The notes below the pieces were generated by a model. It was not told the origin of the DNA. It did no database searches and was given only the letters and a program-made list of their open reading frames with translations. Made by a program: the position numbers and the translations under genes. From assembly GCF_021018805.1 (NCBI RefSeq), contig NW_026961074.1:62001-126000 (forward strand): 64,000 nucleotides of DNA, in the 5' to 3' direction. This DNA is from Prinia subflava. Taxonomy: Eukaryota > Chordata > Aves > Passeriformes > Cisticolidae. Shown piece after piece: positions 1 through 13,572 of the stretch (position 1 is its first letter; each line of letters opens with the position of its first letter).

Positions 1-2819
1 CGAGTTCCAAAATGTGGCATCTTGCATCTGGGAGAAATCTTGAATGCCACGGCATTTTTTCAGGCCGAAGCCGAGGTGGCCGGATGAGGGTGGTGGACAC
101 GAACGGTGGCCCTTTTCCATGGGAAACTAAACTCACCTGGCCATGTTCCTGGTGTCAGATTGTGGGAGACATTTGGCACTCCAAAAGCAGCCTGAGTTCT
201 AAAATGTGGCATCTTGCATCTGGGAGAAATCTTGAATATCACGCCATTTTTGCAGGCTGAAACCGAGGTGGCCGGATGAGGGTGGTGGACACGAACGGTG
301 GCCCTTTTCCATGGGAAACTAAACTCACCTGGCCATGTTCCTGGTGTCAGATTGTGGGAGACATTTGGCACTCCAAAAGCAGCCCGAGTTCCAAAATGTG
401 GCATCTTGCATCTGGGAGAAATCTTGAATATCACGGCATTTTTGCAGGCTGAAGCCGAGGTGGCCGGATGAGGGTGGTGGACACGAACGGTGGCCCTTTT
501 CCATGGGAATCTAAACTCACCTGGCCATGTTCCTGGTGTCAGATTGTGGGAGACATTTGGCACTCCAAAAGCAGCCCGAGTTCCAAAATGTGGCATCTTG
601 CATCTGGGAGAAATCTTGAATATCACGGCATTTTTGCAGGCTGAAGCCGAGGTGGCCGGATGAGGGTGGTGGACACGAACGGTGGTGCTTTTCCATGGGA
701 AACTAAACTCACCTGGCCATGTTCCTGGTGTCAGATTGTGGGAGACATTTGGCACTCCAAAAGCAGCCCGAGTTCCAAAATGTGGCATCTTGCATCTGGG
801 AGAAATCTTGAATATCACGGCATTTTTGCAGGCTGAAGCCGCCGTGGCCGGATGAGGGTGGTGGACACGAACGGTGGCCCTTTTCCATGGGAAACTAAAC
901 TCACCTGGCCATGTTCCTGGTGTCAGATTGTGGGAGACATTTGGCACTCCAAAAGCAGCCCGAGTTCCAAAATGTGGCATCTTGCATCTGGGAGAAATCT
1001 TGAATATCACGGCATTTTTGCAGGCTGAAGCCGAGGTGGCCGGATGAGGGTGGTGGACACGAACGGTGGCCCTTTTCCATGGGAAACTAAACTCACCTGG
1101 CCATGTTCCTGGTGTCAGATTGTGGGAGACATTTGGCACTCCAAAAGCAGCCCGAGTTCCAAAATGTGGCATCTTGCATCTGGGAGAAATCTTGAATATC
1201 ACGGCATTTTTGCAGGCTGAAGCCGAGGTGTCCGGATGAGGGTGGTGGACACGAACGGTGGCCCTTTTCCATGGGAAACTAAACTCACCTGGCCATGTTC
1301 CTGGTGTCAGATTGTGGGAGACATTTGGCACTCCAAAAGCAGCCCGAGTTCCCAAAATGTGGCATCTTGCATCTGGGAGAAATCTTGAACGCCACGGCTT
1401 TTTTGCAGGCCGAAGCCGAGGTGGCCAGATGAGGGTGGTGGACACGAACGGTGGCCCTTTTCCATGGGAAACTAAACTCACCTGGCCATGTTCCTGGTGT
1501 CAGATTGTGGGAGACATTTGGCACTCCAAAAGCAGCCCGAGTTCCAAAATGTGGCATCTTGCATCTGGGAGACATCTTGAATGCCACGGCATTTTTGCAG
1601 GCCGAAGCCGAGGTGGCCGGATGAGGGTGGTGGACACGAACGGTGGCCCTTTTCCATGGGAAACTAAACTCACCTGGCCATGTTCCTGGTGTCAGATTGT
1701 GGGAGACATTTGGCACTCCAAAAGCAGCCTGAGTTCCAAAATGTGGCATCTTGCATCTGGGAGAAATCTTGAATATCACGGCATTTTTGCAGGCCGAAGC
1801 CGAAGTGGCCGGATGAGGGTGGTGGACACGAACGGTGGTGCTTTTCCATGGGAAACTAAACTCACCTGGCCATGTTCCTGGTGTCAGATTGTGGGAGACA
1901 TTTGGCACTCCAAAAGCAGCCCGAGTTCCAAAATGTGGCATCTTGCATCTGGGAGAAATCTTGAATATCACGGCATTTTTGCAGGCTGAATCCGAGGTGG
2001 CCTGATGACCGTGGTGGACACGAACGGTGGCCCTTTTCCATGGGAAACTAAACTCACCTGGCCATGTTCCTGGTGTCAGATTGTGGGAGACATTTGGCAC
2101 TCCAAAAGCAGCCCGAGTTCCAAAATGTGGCATCTTGCATCTGGGAGAAATCTTGAATATCACGGCATTTTTGCAGGCTGAAGCCGAGGTGGCCGGATGA
2201 GGGTGGTGGACACGAACGGTGGTGCTTTTCCATAGGAAACTAAACTCACCTGGCCATGTTCCTGGTGTCAGATTGTGGGAGACATTTGGCACTCCAAAAG
2301 CAGCCTGAGTTCCAAAATGTGGCATCTTGCATCTGGGAGAAATCTTGAATGCCACGGCATTTTTGCAGGCTGAAGCCGAGGTGGCTGGATGAGGGTGGTG
2401 GACACGAACGGTGGCCCTTTTTCATGGGAAACTAAACTCACCTGGCCATGTTCCTGGTGTCAGATTGTGGGAGACATTTGGCACTCCAAAAGCAGCCCGA
2501 GTTCCAAAATGTGGCATCTTGCATCTGGGAGAAATCTTGAATATCACAACATTTTTGCAGGCTGAAGCCGAGGTGGCCGGATGAGGGTGGTGGACACGAA
2601 CGGTTGCCCTTTTCCATGGGAAACTAAACTCACCTGGCCATGTTCCTGGTGTCAGATTGTGGGAGACATTTGGCACTCCAAAAGCAGCCCGAGTTCCAAA
2701 ATGTGGCATCTTGCATCTGGGAGAAATCTTGAATATCACAGCACTTTTGCAGGCTGAAGTCGAGGTGGCCGGATGAGGGTGGTGGACACGAACGGTGGTG
2801 CTTTTCCATGGGAAACTAA

Positions 2820-3925
2820 ACTCACCTGGCCATGTTCCTGGTGTCAGATTGTGGGAGACATTTGGCACTCCAAAAGCAGCCCGAGTTCCAAAATGTGGCA
2901 TCTTGCATCTGGGAGAAATCTTGAATATCACGGCTTTTTGCAGGCCGAAGCCGAGGTGGCCAGATGAGGGTGGTGGACACGAACGGTGGCCTTTTTCCAT
3001 GGGAAACTAAACTCACCTGGCCATGTTCCTGGTGTCAGATTGTGGGAGACATTTGGCACTCCAAAAGCAGCCCGAGTTCCAAAATGTGGCATCTTGCATC
3101 TGGGAGAAATCTTGAACGCCACGGCTTTTTTGCAGGCCGAAGCCAAGGTGGCCAGATGACCGTGGTGGACACGAACGGTGGCCCTTTTCCATGGGAAACT
3201 AAACTCACCTGGCCATGTTCCTGGTGTCAGATTGTGGGAGACATTTGGCACTCCAAAAGCAGCCCGAGTTCCAAAATGTGGCATCTTGCATGTGGGAGAA
3301 ATCTTGAATATCACGGCATTTTTGCAGGCTGAAGCCGAAGTGGCCGGATGAGGGTGGTGGACACGAACGGTGGCCCTTTTCCATGGGAAACTAAACTCAC
3401 CTGGCCATGTTCCTGGTGTCAGATTGTGGGAGACATTTGGCACTCCAAAAGCAGTTCGAGTTCCAAAATGTGGCATCTTGCATCTGGGAGAAATCTTGAA
3501 TATCACGGCTTTTTGCAGGCCGAAGCCGAGGTGCCTGGATGAGGGTGGTGGACACGAACGGTGGCCTTTTTCCATGGGAAACTAAACTCACCTGGCCATG
3601 TTCCTGGTGTCAGATTGTGGGAGACATTTGGCACTCCAAAAGCAGCCCGAGTTCCAAAATGTGGCATCTTGCATCTGGGAGAAATCTTGAACGCCACGGC
3701 TTTTTTGCAGGCCGAAGCCGAGGTGGCCAGATGACCGTGGTGGACACGAACGGTGGCCCTTTTCCATGGGAAACTAAACTCACCTGGCCATGTTCCTGGT
3801 GTCAGATTGTGGGAGACATTTGGCACTCCAAAAGCAGCCCGAGTTCCAAAATGTGGCATCTTGCATGTGGGAGAAATCTTGAATATCACGGCATTTTTGC
3901 AGGCTGAAGCCGAGGTGGCCAGATG
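2820..3925 (+). repeat. Trimer duplication (575-bp offset)
   Basis: Markers at 2930-3345 recur 575 bp downstream, which is three monomers minus one base. Shared markers are a shortened T run (ggctttttgc) at 2933 and 3507, the cctttttcc variant near 2990 and 3566, gaacgccacggctttttt near 3115 and 3690, gatgaccgtgg near 3156 and 3731, and catgtggg near 3288 and 3864. The copies differ at gccaagg versus gccgagg and at cccgag versus ttcgag. This is a local higher-order unit of three monomers. Confidence 0.8.
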
Positions 3926-4114
3926 AGGGTGGTGGACACGAACGGTGGCCCTTTTCCATGGGAAACTAAACTCACCTGGCCATGTTCCTGGTGTCAGATT
4001 GTGGGAGACATTTGGCACTCCAAAAGCAGCCCGAGTTCCAAAATGTGGCATCTTGCATCTGGGAGAAATCTTGAATATCACGGCATTTTTGCAGGCTGAA
4101 GCCGAGGTGTCCGG

Positions 4115-7000
4115 ATGAGGGTGGTGGACACGAACGGTGGCCCTTTTCCATGGGAAACTAAACTCACCTGGCCATGTTCCTGGTGTCAGATTGTGGGAGA
4201 CATTTGGCACTCCAAAAGCAGCCCGAGTTCCAAAATGTGGCATCTTGCATCTGGGAGAAATCTTGAACGCCACGGCTTTTTTGCAGGCCGAAGCCGAGGT
4301 GGCCAGATTAGGGTGGTGGACACGAACGGTGGCCCTTTTCCATGGGAAACTAAACTCACCTGGCCATGTTCCTGGTGTCAGATTGTGGGAGACATTTGGC
4401 ACTCCAAAATCAGCCCGAGTTCCAAAATGTGGCATCTTGCATCTGGGAGAAATCTTGAATGCCACGGCATTTTTGCAGGCCGAAGCCGAGGTGGCCGGAT
4501 GAGGGTGGTGGACACGAACGGTGGCCCTTTTCCATGGGAAACTAAACTCACCTGGCCATGTTCCTGGTGTCAGATTGTGGGAGACATTTGGCACTCCAAA
4601 AGCAGCCTGAGTTCCAAAATGTGGCATCTTGCATCTGGGAGAAATCTTGAATATCACGGCATTTTTGCAGGCTGAAGCCGAAGTGGCCGGATGAGGGTGG
4701 TGGACACGAACGGTGGCCCTTTTTCCATGGGAAACTAAACTCACCTGGCCATGTTCCTGGTGTCAGATTGTGGGAGACATTTGGCACTCCCAAAAGCAGC
4801 CTGAGTTCCAAAATGTGGCATCTTGCATCTGGGAGAAATCTTGAATATCACAGCACTTTTGCAGGCTGAAGTCGAGGTGGCCGGATGAGGGTAGTGGACA
4901 CGAACGGTGGTGCTTTTCCATGGGAAACTAAACTCACCTGGCCATGTTCCTGGTGTCAGATTGTGGGAGACATTTGGCACTCCAAAAGCAGCCTGAGTTC
5001 CAAAATGTGGCATCTTGCATCTGGGAGAAATCTTGAATGCCACGGCTTTTTCCAGGCCGAAGCCGAGGTGGCCAGATGAGGGTGGTGGACACGAACGGTG
5101 GCCTTTTTCCATGGGAAATTAAACTCACCTGGCCATGTTCCTGGTGTCAGATTGTGGGAGACATTTGGCACTCCAAAAAGCAGCCCGAGTTCCAAAATGT
5201 GGCATCTTGCATCTGGGAGAAAATCTTGAATGCCACGGCATTTTTGCAGGCTGAAGCCGAGGTGGCCGGATGAGGGTGGTGGACACGAACGGTGGCCCTT
5301 TTCCATGGGAAACTAAACTCACCTGGCCATGTTCCTGGTGTCAGATTGTGGGAGACATTTGGCACTCCAAAAGCAGCCCGAGTTCCAAAATGTGGCATCT
5401 TGCATCTGGGAGAAATCTTGAACGCCACGGCTTTTTTGCAGGCTGAATCCGAGGTGGCCAGATGAGGGTGGTGGACACGAACGGTGGCCCTTTTTCATGG
5501 GAAACTAAACTCACCTGGCCATGTTCCTGGTGTCAGATTGTGGGAGACATTTGGCACTCCAAAAGCAGCCCGAGTTCCAAAATGTGGCATCTTGCATGTG
5601 GGAGAAATCTTGAATATCACGGCATTTTTGCAGGCTGAAGCCGAGGTGGCCGGATGAGGGTGGTGGACACGAACGGTGGCCCTTTTCCATGGGAAACTAA
5701 ACTCACCTGGCCATGTTCCTGGTGTCAGATTGTGGGAGACATTTGGCACTCCAAAAGCAGCCCGAGTTCCAAAATGTGGCATCTTGCATGTGGGAGAAAT
5801 CTTGAATATCACGGCATTTTTGCAGGCTGAAGCCGAGGTGTCCGGATGAGGGTGGTGGACACGAACGGTGGCCCTTTTCCATGGGAAACTAAACTCACCT
5901 GGCCATGTTCCTGGTGTCAGATTGTGGGAGACATTTGGCACTCCAAAAGCAGCCCGAGTTCCAAAATGTGGCATCTTGCATCTGGGAGAAATCTTGAACG
6001 CCACGGCTTTTTTGCAGGCCGAAGCCGAGGTGGCCAGATTAGGGTGGTGGACACGAACGGTGGCCCTTTTCCATGGGAAACTAAACTCACCTGGCCATGT
6101 TCCTGGTGTCAGATTGTGGGAGACATTTGGCACTCCAAAATCAGCCCGAGTTCCAAAATGTGGCATCTTGCATCTGGGAGAAATCTTGAATGCCACGGCA
6201 TTTTTGCAGGCCGAAGCCGAAGTGGCCGGATGAGGGTGGTGGACACAAACGGTGGCCCTTTTCCATGGGAAACTAAACTCACCTGGCCATGTTCCTGGTG
6301 TCAGATTGTGGGAGACATTTGGCACTCCAAAAGCAGCCTGAGTTCCAAAATGTGGCATCTTGCATCTGGGAGAAATCTTGAATATCACGGCATTTTTGCA
6401 GGCTGAAGCCGAAGTGGCCGGATGAGAGTGGTGGACACGAACGGTGGCCCTTTTCCATGGGAAACTAAACTCACCTGGCCATGTTCCTGGTGTCAGATTG
6501 TGGGAGACATTTGGCACTCCAAAAGCAGTTCGAGTTCCAAAATGTGGCATCTTGCATCTGGGAGAAATCTTGAATATCACGGCTTTTTGCAGGCCGAAGC
6601 CGAGGTGGCCAGACGAGGGTGGTGGACACGAACGGTGGCCTTTTTTCCATGGGAAACTAAACTCACCTGGCCATGTTCCTGGTGTCAGATTGTGGGAGAC
6701 ATTTGGCACTCCAAAAGCAGCCCGAGTTCCAAAATGTGGCATCTTGCATCTGGGAGAAAATCTTGAACGCCACGGCTTTTTTTGCAGGCCGAAGCCGAGG
6801 TGGCCAGATGACCGTGGTGGACACGAACGGTGGCCCTTTTCCATGGGAAACTAAACTCACCTGGCCATGTTCCTGGTGTCAGATTGTGGGAGACATTTGG
6901 CACTCCAAAAGCAGCCCGAGTTCCAAAATGTGGCATCTTGCATGTGGGAGAAATCTTGAATATCACGGCATTTTTGCAGGCTGAAGCCGAGGTGGCCAGA
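4115..7000 (+). repeat. Mosaic block: two upstream segments re-used in swapped order
   Basis: The segment 4115-4675 recurs at 5846-6406 (offset 1731 bp, nine monomers plus 3). It carries gaacgccac, the rare gccagattaggg and the tcagcccgag/gaatgccac monomer. Immediately after, 6410-7000 matches 3335-3925 (offset about 3074 bp): ttcgagttcc, shortened ggctttttgc, gaacgccac, gatgaccgtgg and catgtggg occur in the same order. The two source segments lie in the opposite order upstream. The join falls in a monomer carrying gccgaagtggcc, a variant present at both source sites, consistent with an exchange inside homologous monomers. Confidence 0.75.
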
Positions 7001-8175
7001 TGAGGGTGGTGGACACGAACGGTGGCCCTTTTCCATGGGAAACTAAACTCACCTGGCCATGTTCCTGGTGTCAGATTGTGGGAGACATTTGGCACTCCAA
7101 AAGCAGCCCGAGTTCCAAAATGTGGCATCTTGCATCTGGGAGAAATCTTGAATGCCACGGCATTTTTGCAGGCTGAAGCCGAGGTGGCTGGATGAGGGTG
7201 GTGGACACGAACGGTGGCCCTTTTTCATGGGAAACTAAACTCACCTGGCCATGTTCCTGGTGTCAGATTGTGGGAGACATTTGGCACTCCAAAAGCAGCC
7301 CGAGTTCCAAAATGTGGCATCTTGCATCTGGGAGAAATCTTGAATATCACGGCATTTTTGCAGGCTGAAGCCGAGGTGGCCGGATGAGGGTGGTGGACAC
7401 GAACGGTGGCCCTTTTTCCATGGGAAACTAAACTCACCTGGCCATGTTCCTGGTGTCAGATTGTGGGAGACATTTGGCACTCCAAAAGCAGCCTGAGTTC
7501 CAAAATGTGGCATCTTGCATCTGGGAGAAATCTTGAATATCACAGCACTTTTGCAGGCTGAAGTCGAGGTGGCCGGATGAGGGTAGTGGACACGAACGGT
7601 GGTGCTTTTCCATGGGAAACTAAACTCACCTGGCCATGTTCCTGGTGTCAGATTGTGGGAGACATTTGGCACTCCAAAAGCAGCCTGAGTTCCAAAATGT
7701 GGCATCTTGCATCTGGGAGAAATCTTGAATGCCACGGCTTTTTCCAGGCCGAAGCCGAGGTGGCCAGATGAGGGTGGTGGACACGAACGGTGGCCTTTTT
7801 CCATGGGAAATTAAACTCACCTGGCCATGTTCCTGGTGTCAGATTGTGGGAGACATTTGGCACTCCAAAAAGCAGCCCGAGTTCCAAAATGTGGCATCTT
7901 GCATCTGGGAGAAATCTTGAATGCCACGGCATTTTTGCAGGCTGAAGCCGAGGTGGCCGGATGAGGGTGGTGGACACGAACGGTGGCCCTTTTCCATGGG
8001 AAACTAAACTCACCTGGCCATGTTCCTGGTGTCAGATTGTGGGAGACATTTGGCACTCCAAAAGCAGCCCGAGTTCCAAAATGTGGCATCTTGCATCTGG
8101 GAGAAATCTTGAACGCCACGGCTTTTTTGCAGGCTGAATCCGAGGTGGCCAGATGAGGGTGGTGGACACGAACGG
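4718..8175 (+). repeat. Duplicated four-monomer segment, copies 2692 bp apart
   Basis: The segment 4718-5455 recurs at 7410-8150. Shared rare markers are ccctttttcc (near 4716 and 7408), cacagcactttt with gaagtcgagg (near 4850 and 7542), gagggtagtgg (near 4887 and 7579), ggctttttccagg (near 5044 and 7736), gggaaattaaa (near 5114 and 7805), ccaaaaagcag (near 5174 and 7865) and ggctgaatccgagg (near 5441 and 8132). The offset equals 14 monomers plus 4 bp. Similarity ends where one copy has ccctttttcatgg and the other has aactaacctc. Confidence 0.85.
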
Positions 8176-10627
8176 TGGCCCTTTTCCATGGGAAACTAAC
8201 CTCACCTGGCCATGTTCCTGGTGTCAGATTGTGGGAGACATTTGGCACTCGAAAAAGCAGCTCGAGTTCCAAAATGTGGCATCTTGCATCTGGGAGAAAT
8301 CTTGAATATCACGGCATTTTTGCAGGCTGAAGCCGAGGTGGCCGGATGAGGGTGGTGGACACGAACGGTGGCCCTTTTCCATGGGAAACTAAAACTCACC
8401 TGGCCATGTTCCTGGTGTCAGATTGTGGGAGACATTTGGCACTCCAAAAGCAGCCCGAGTTCCAAAATGTGGCATCTTGCATCTGGGAGAAATCTTGAAT
8501 ATCACAGCATTTTTGCAGGCTGAAGCCGAGGTGGCCGGATGAGGGTGGTGGACACGAACGGTGGCCCTTTTCCATGGGAAACTAAACTCACCTGGCCATG
8601 TTCCTGGTGTCAGATTGTGGGAGACATTTGGCACTCCAAAAGCAGCCTGAGTTCCAAAATGTGGCATCTTGCATCTGGGAGAAATCTTGAATATAACAGC
8701 ACTTTTTGCAGGCCGAAGTCGAGGTGGCCGGATGAGGGTGGTGGACACGAACGGTGGCCCTTTTCCATGGGAAACTAAACTCACCTGGCCATGTTCCTGG
8801 TGTCAGATTGTGGGAGACATTTGGCACTCCAAAAGCAGCCTGAGTTCCAAAATGTGGCATCTTGCATCTGGGAGAAATCTTGAATATCACGGCATTTTTG
8901 CAGGCTGAAGCCGAGGTGGCCGGATGAGGGTGGTGGACACGAACGGTGGCCCTTTTCCATGGGAAACTAAACTCACCTGGCCATGTTCCTGGTGTCAGAT
9001 TGTGGGAGACATTTGGCACTCCAAAAGCAGCCTGAGTTCCAAAATGTGGCATCTTGCATGTGGGAGAAATCTTGAACGCCACGGCTTTTTTGCAGGCTGA
9101 AGCCGAGGTGCCCGGATGAGGGTGGTGGACACGAACGGTGGCCCTTTTCCATGGGAAACTAAACTCACCTGGCCATGTTCCTGGTGTCAGATTGTGGGAG
9201 ACATTTAGCACTTCCAAAATCAGCCCGAGTTCCAAAATGTGGCATCTTGCATCTGGGAGAAATCTTGAATGCCACGGCATTTTTGCAGGCCGAAGCCGAG
9301 GTGGCCGGATGAGGGTGGTGGACACGAACGGTGGCCCCTTTTTCCATGGGAAACTAAACTCACCTGGCCATGTTCCTGGTGTCAGATTGTGGGAGACATT
9401 TGGCACTCCAAAAGCAGCCTGAGTTCCAAAAATGTGGCATCTTGCATCTGGGAGAAATCTTGAATATCACGGCAGTTTTGCAGGCTGAAGCCGAGGTGGC
9501 CGGATGAGGGTGGTGGACACGAACGGTGGTGCTTTTCCATGGGAAACTTAACTCACCTGGCCATGTTCCTGGTGTCAGATTGTGGGAGACATTTGGCACT
9601 CCAAAAGCAGCCCGAGTTCCAAAATGTGGCATCTTGCATCTGGGAGAAATCTTGAATATCACGGCATTTTTGCAGGCTGAAGCCGAGGTGGCCTGATGAC
9701 CGTGGTGGACACGAACGGTGGCCCTTTTCCATGGGAAACTAAATGCACCTGGCCATGTTCCTGGTGTCAGATTGTGGGAGACATTTGGCACTCCAAAATC
9801 AGCCCTAGTTCCAAAATGTGGCATCTTGCATCTGGGAGAAATCTTGAATATCACGGCATTTTTGCAGGCTGAAGCCGAGGTGGCCGGATGAGGGTGGTGG
9901 ACACGAACGGTGGTGCTTTTCCATGGGAAACTAAACTCACCTGGCCATGTTCCTGGTGTCAGATTGTGGGAGACATTTGGCACTCCAAAAGCAGCCCGAG
10001 TTCCAAAATGTGGCATCTTGCATCTGGGAGAAATCTTGAATGCCACGGCATTTTTTGCAGGCTGAAGCCGAGGTTGGCCGGATGAGGGTGGTGGACACGA
10101 ACGGTGGCCCTTTTCCATGGGAAACTAAAACTCACCTGGCCATGTTCCTGGTGTCAGATTGTGGGAGACATTTGGCACTCCAAAAGCAGCCTGAGTTCCA
10201 AAATGTGGCATCTTGCATCTGGGAGAAATCTTGAATATCACGGCATTTTTGCAGGCTGAAGCCGAGGTGGCCGGATGAGGGTGGTGGACACGAACGGTGG
10301 CCCTTTTCCATGGGAAACTAAACTCACCTGGCCATGTTCCTGGTGTCAGATTGTGGGAGACATTTGGCACTCCAAAAGCAGCCCGAGTTCCAAAATGTGG
10401 CATCTTGCATCTGGGAGAAATCTTGAATGCCACGGCATTTTTTGCAGGCTGAAGCCGAGGTGGCCGGATGAGGGTGGTGGACACGAACGGTGGCCCTTTT
10501 CCATGGGAAACTAAACTCACCTGGCCATGTTCCTGGTGTCAGATTGTGGGAGACATTTGGCACTCCAAAAAGCAGCCCGAGTTCCAAAATGTGGCATCTT
10601 GCATCTGGGAGAAATCTTGAATATAAC

Positions 10628-10633
10628 AGCAGC
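10628..10633 (+). repeat. 3-bp tandem duplication (agc) in a variant monomer
   Basis: The variant string ataacagcac found elsewhere (for example at 11396 and 13316) reads ataacagcagcac here, an extra agc. It is in the monomer class with gaagtcgagg. It is private to this copy in the window. Confidence 0.9.
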
Positions 10634-11754
10634 ACTTTTGCAGGCCGAAGTCGAGGTGGCCGGATGAGGGTGGTGGACACGAACGGTGGCCCTTTTCCAT
10701 GGGAAACTAAACTCACCTGGCCATGTTCCTGGTGTCAGATTGTGGGAGACATTTGGCACTCCAAAAGCAGCCCGAGTTCCAAAATGTGGCATCTTGCATC
10801 TGGGAGAAATCTTGAACGCCACGGCTTTTTTGCAGGCTGAAGCCGAGGTGGCCAGATGAGGGTGGTGGACACGAACGGTGGCCCTTTTCCATGGGAAACT
10901 AAACTCACCTGGCCATGTTCCTGGTGTCAGATTGTGGGAGACATTTGGCACTCCAAAAGCAGCCCGAGCTCCAAAATGTGGCATCTTGCATCTGGGAGAA
11001 ATCTTGAATATCACGGCATTTTTGCAGGCTGAAGCCGAGGTGGCCGGATGAGGGTGGTGGACACGAACGGTGGCCCTTTTCCATGGGAAACTAAACTCAC
11101 CTGGCCATGTTCCTGGTGTCAGATTGTGGGAGACATTTGGCACTCCAAAAGCAGCCCGAGTTCCAAAATGTGGCATCTTGCATCTGGGAGAAATCTTGAA
11201 TATCACGGCATTTTTGCAGGCTGAAGCCGAGGTGGCCGGATGAGGGTGGTGGACACGAACGGTGGCCCTTTTCCATGGGAAACTAAACTCACCTGGCCAT
11301 GTTCCTGGTGTCAGATTGTGGGAGACATTTGGCACTCCAAAAGCAGCCTGAGTTCCAAAATGTGGCATCTTGCATCTGGGAGAAATCTTGAATATAACAG
11401 CACTTTTGCAGGCCGAAGTCGAGGTGGCCGGATGAGGGTGGTGGACACGAACGGTGGCCCTTTTCCATGGGAAACTAAACTCACCTGGCCATGTTCCTGG
11501 TGTCAGATTGTGGGAGACATTTGGCACTCCAAAAGCAGCCTGAGTTCCAAAATGTGGCACCTTGCATCTGGGAGAAATCTTGAATATCACGGCATTTTTG
11601 CAGGCTGAAGCCGAGGTGGCCGGATGAGGGTGGTGGACACGAACGGTGGCCCTTTTCCATGGGAAACTAAACTCACCTGGCCATGTTCCTGGTGTCAGAT
11701 TGTGGGAGACATTTGGCACTCCAAAAGCAGCCTGAGTTCCAAAATGTGGCATCT

Positions 11755-12180
11755 TGCATGTGGGAGAAATCTTGAATATCACGGCAGTTTTGCAGGCTGA
11801 AGCCGAGGTGTCCGGATGAGGGTGGTGGACACGAACGGTGGCCCTTTTCCATGGGAAACTAAACTCACCTGGCCATGTTCCTGGTGTCAGATTGTGGGAG
11901 ACATTTAGCACTCCAAAAGCAGCTTGAGTTCCAAAATGTGGCATCTTACATCTGGGAGAAATCTTGAATGCCACGGCATTTTTGCAGGCCGAAGCCGAGG
12001 TGGCCGGATGAGGGTGGTGGACACGAACGGTGGCCCTTTTCCATAAGAAACTAAACTCACCTGGCCATGTTCCTGATGTCAGATTTTGGGAGACATTTGG
12101 CACTCCAAAAGCAGCCTGAGTTCCAAAATGTGGCATCTTGCATCTGGGAGAAATCTTGAATATCACGGCAGTTTTGCAGG
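11755..12180 (+). repeat. Recurrent marker cassette, copy 1
   Basis: An ordered set of rare variants: catgtggg, gtgtccgg, tttagcac, gcttgagttcc, cttacatc (11945), gaatgccac with ggccgaag, cataagaaac, cctgatgtcag, then ggcagttttgc. The same order occurs in four more places in the window. This copy has an extra ggcagttttgc in its first monomer. Confidence 0.85.
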
Positions 12181-13572
12181 CTGAATCCGAGGTGGCCGGA
12201 TGAGGGTGGTGGACACGAACGGTGGCCCTTTTCCATGGGAAACTAAACTCACCTGGCCATGTTCCTGGTGTCAGATTGTGGGAGACATTTGGCACTCCAA
12301 AAGCAGCCCGAGTTCCAAAATGTGGCATCTTGCATCTGGGAGAAATCTTGAATATCACGGCATTTTTGCAGGCTGAAGCCGAGGTGGCCGGATGAGGGTG
12401 GTGGACACGAACGGTGGCCCTTTTCCATGGGAAACTAAACTCACCTGGCCATGTTCCTGGTGTCAGATTGTGGGAGACATTTGGCACTCCAAAAGCAGCC
12501 CGAGTTCCAAAATGTGGCATCTTGCATCTGGGAGAAATCTTGAACGCCACGGCTTTTTTGCAGGCTGAATCCGAGGTGGCCAGATGAGGGTGGTGGACAC
12601 GAACGGTGGCCCTTTTCCATGGGAAACTAACCTCACCTGGCCATGTTCCTGGTGTCAGATTGTGGGAGACATTTGGCACTCCAAAAGCAGCCCGAGTTCC
12701 AAAATGTGGCATCTTGCATCTGGGAGAAATCTTGAATATCACGGCATTTTTGCAGGCTGAAGCCGAGGTGGCCGGATGAGGGTGGTGGACACGAACGGTG
12801 GCCCTTTTCCATGGGAAACTAAACTCACCTGGCCATGTTCCTGGTGTCAGATTGTGGGAGACATTTGGCACTCCAAAAGCAGCCCGAGTTCCAAAATGTG
12901 GCATCTTGCATCTGGGAGAAATCTTGAATGCCACGGCATTTTTGCAGGCTGAAGCCGAGGTGGCCGGATGAGGGTGGTGGACACAAACGGTGGCCCTTTT
13001 CCATGGGAAACTAAACTCACCTGGCCATGTTCCTGGTGTCAGATTGTGGGAGACATTTGGCACTCCAAAAGCAGCCCGAGTTCCAAAATGTGGCATCTTG
13101 CATCTGGGAGAAATCTTGAATATCACGGCATTTTTGCAGGCTGAAGCCGCGGTGGCCGGATGAGGGTGGTGGACACGAACGGTGGCCCTTTTCCATGGGA
13201 AACTAAACTCACCTGGCCATGTTCCTGGTGTCAGATTGTGGGAGACATTTGGCACTCCAAAAGCAGCCCGAGTTCCAAAATGTGGCATCTTGCATCTGGG
13301 AGAAATCTTGAATATAACAGCACTTTTGCAGGCCGAAGTCGAGGTGGCCGGATGAGGGTGGTGGACACGAACGGTGGCCCTTTTCCATGGGAAACTAAAC
13401 TCACCTGGCCATGTTCCTGGTGTCAGATTGTGGGAGACATTTGGCACTCCAAAAGCAGCCCGAGTTCCAAAATGTGGCATCTTGCATCTGGGAGAAATCT
13501 TGAGCGCCACGGCTTTTTTGCAGGCTGAAGCCGAGGTGGCCAGATGAGGGTGGTGGACACGAACGGTGGCCC

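Larger units (their letters stand above)
2400..10700 (+). repeat. Indel-rich, heterogeneous part of the array
   Basis: Cumulative length drift relative to a perfect 192-bp period reaches +20 bp by 10786, nearly half of the total for the window. Most changes are single bases in short runs: the T run before gcagg, the ccctttt run, the ccaaaag run and the gagaaatc run. Examples lie near 2933, 4716, 4791, 5175, 5220, 6643, 6777, 8392, 8705, 9339, 9430, 10051 and 10570. These shift the frame, so no long open frame survives here, unlike the adjacent 10.8-18.5 kb block. Confidence 0.8.
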
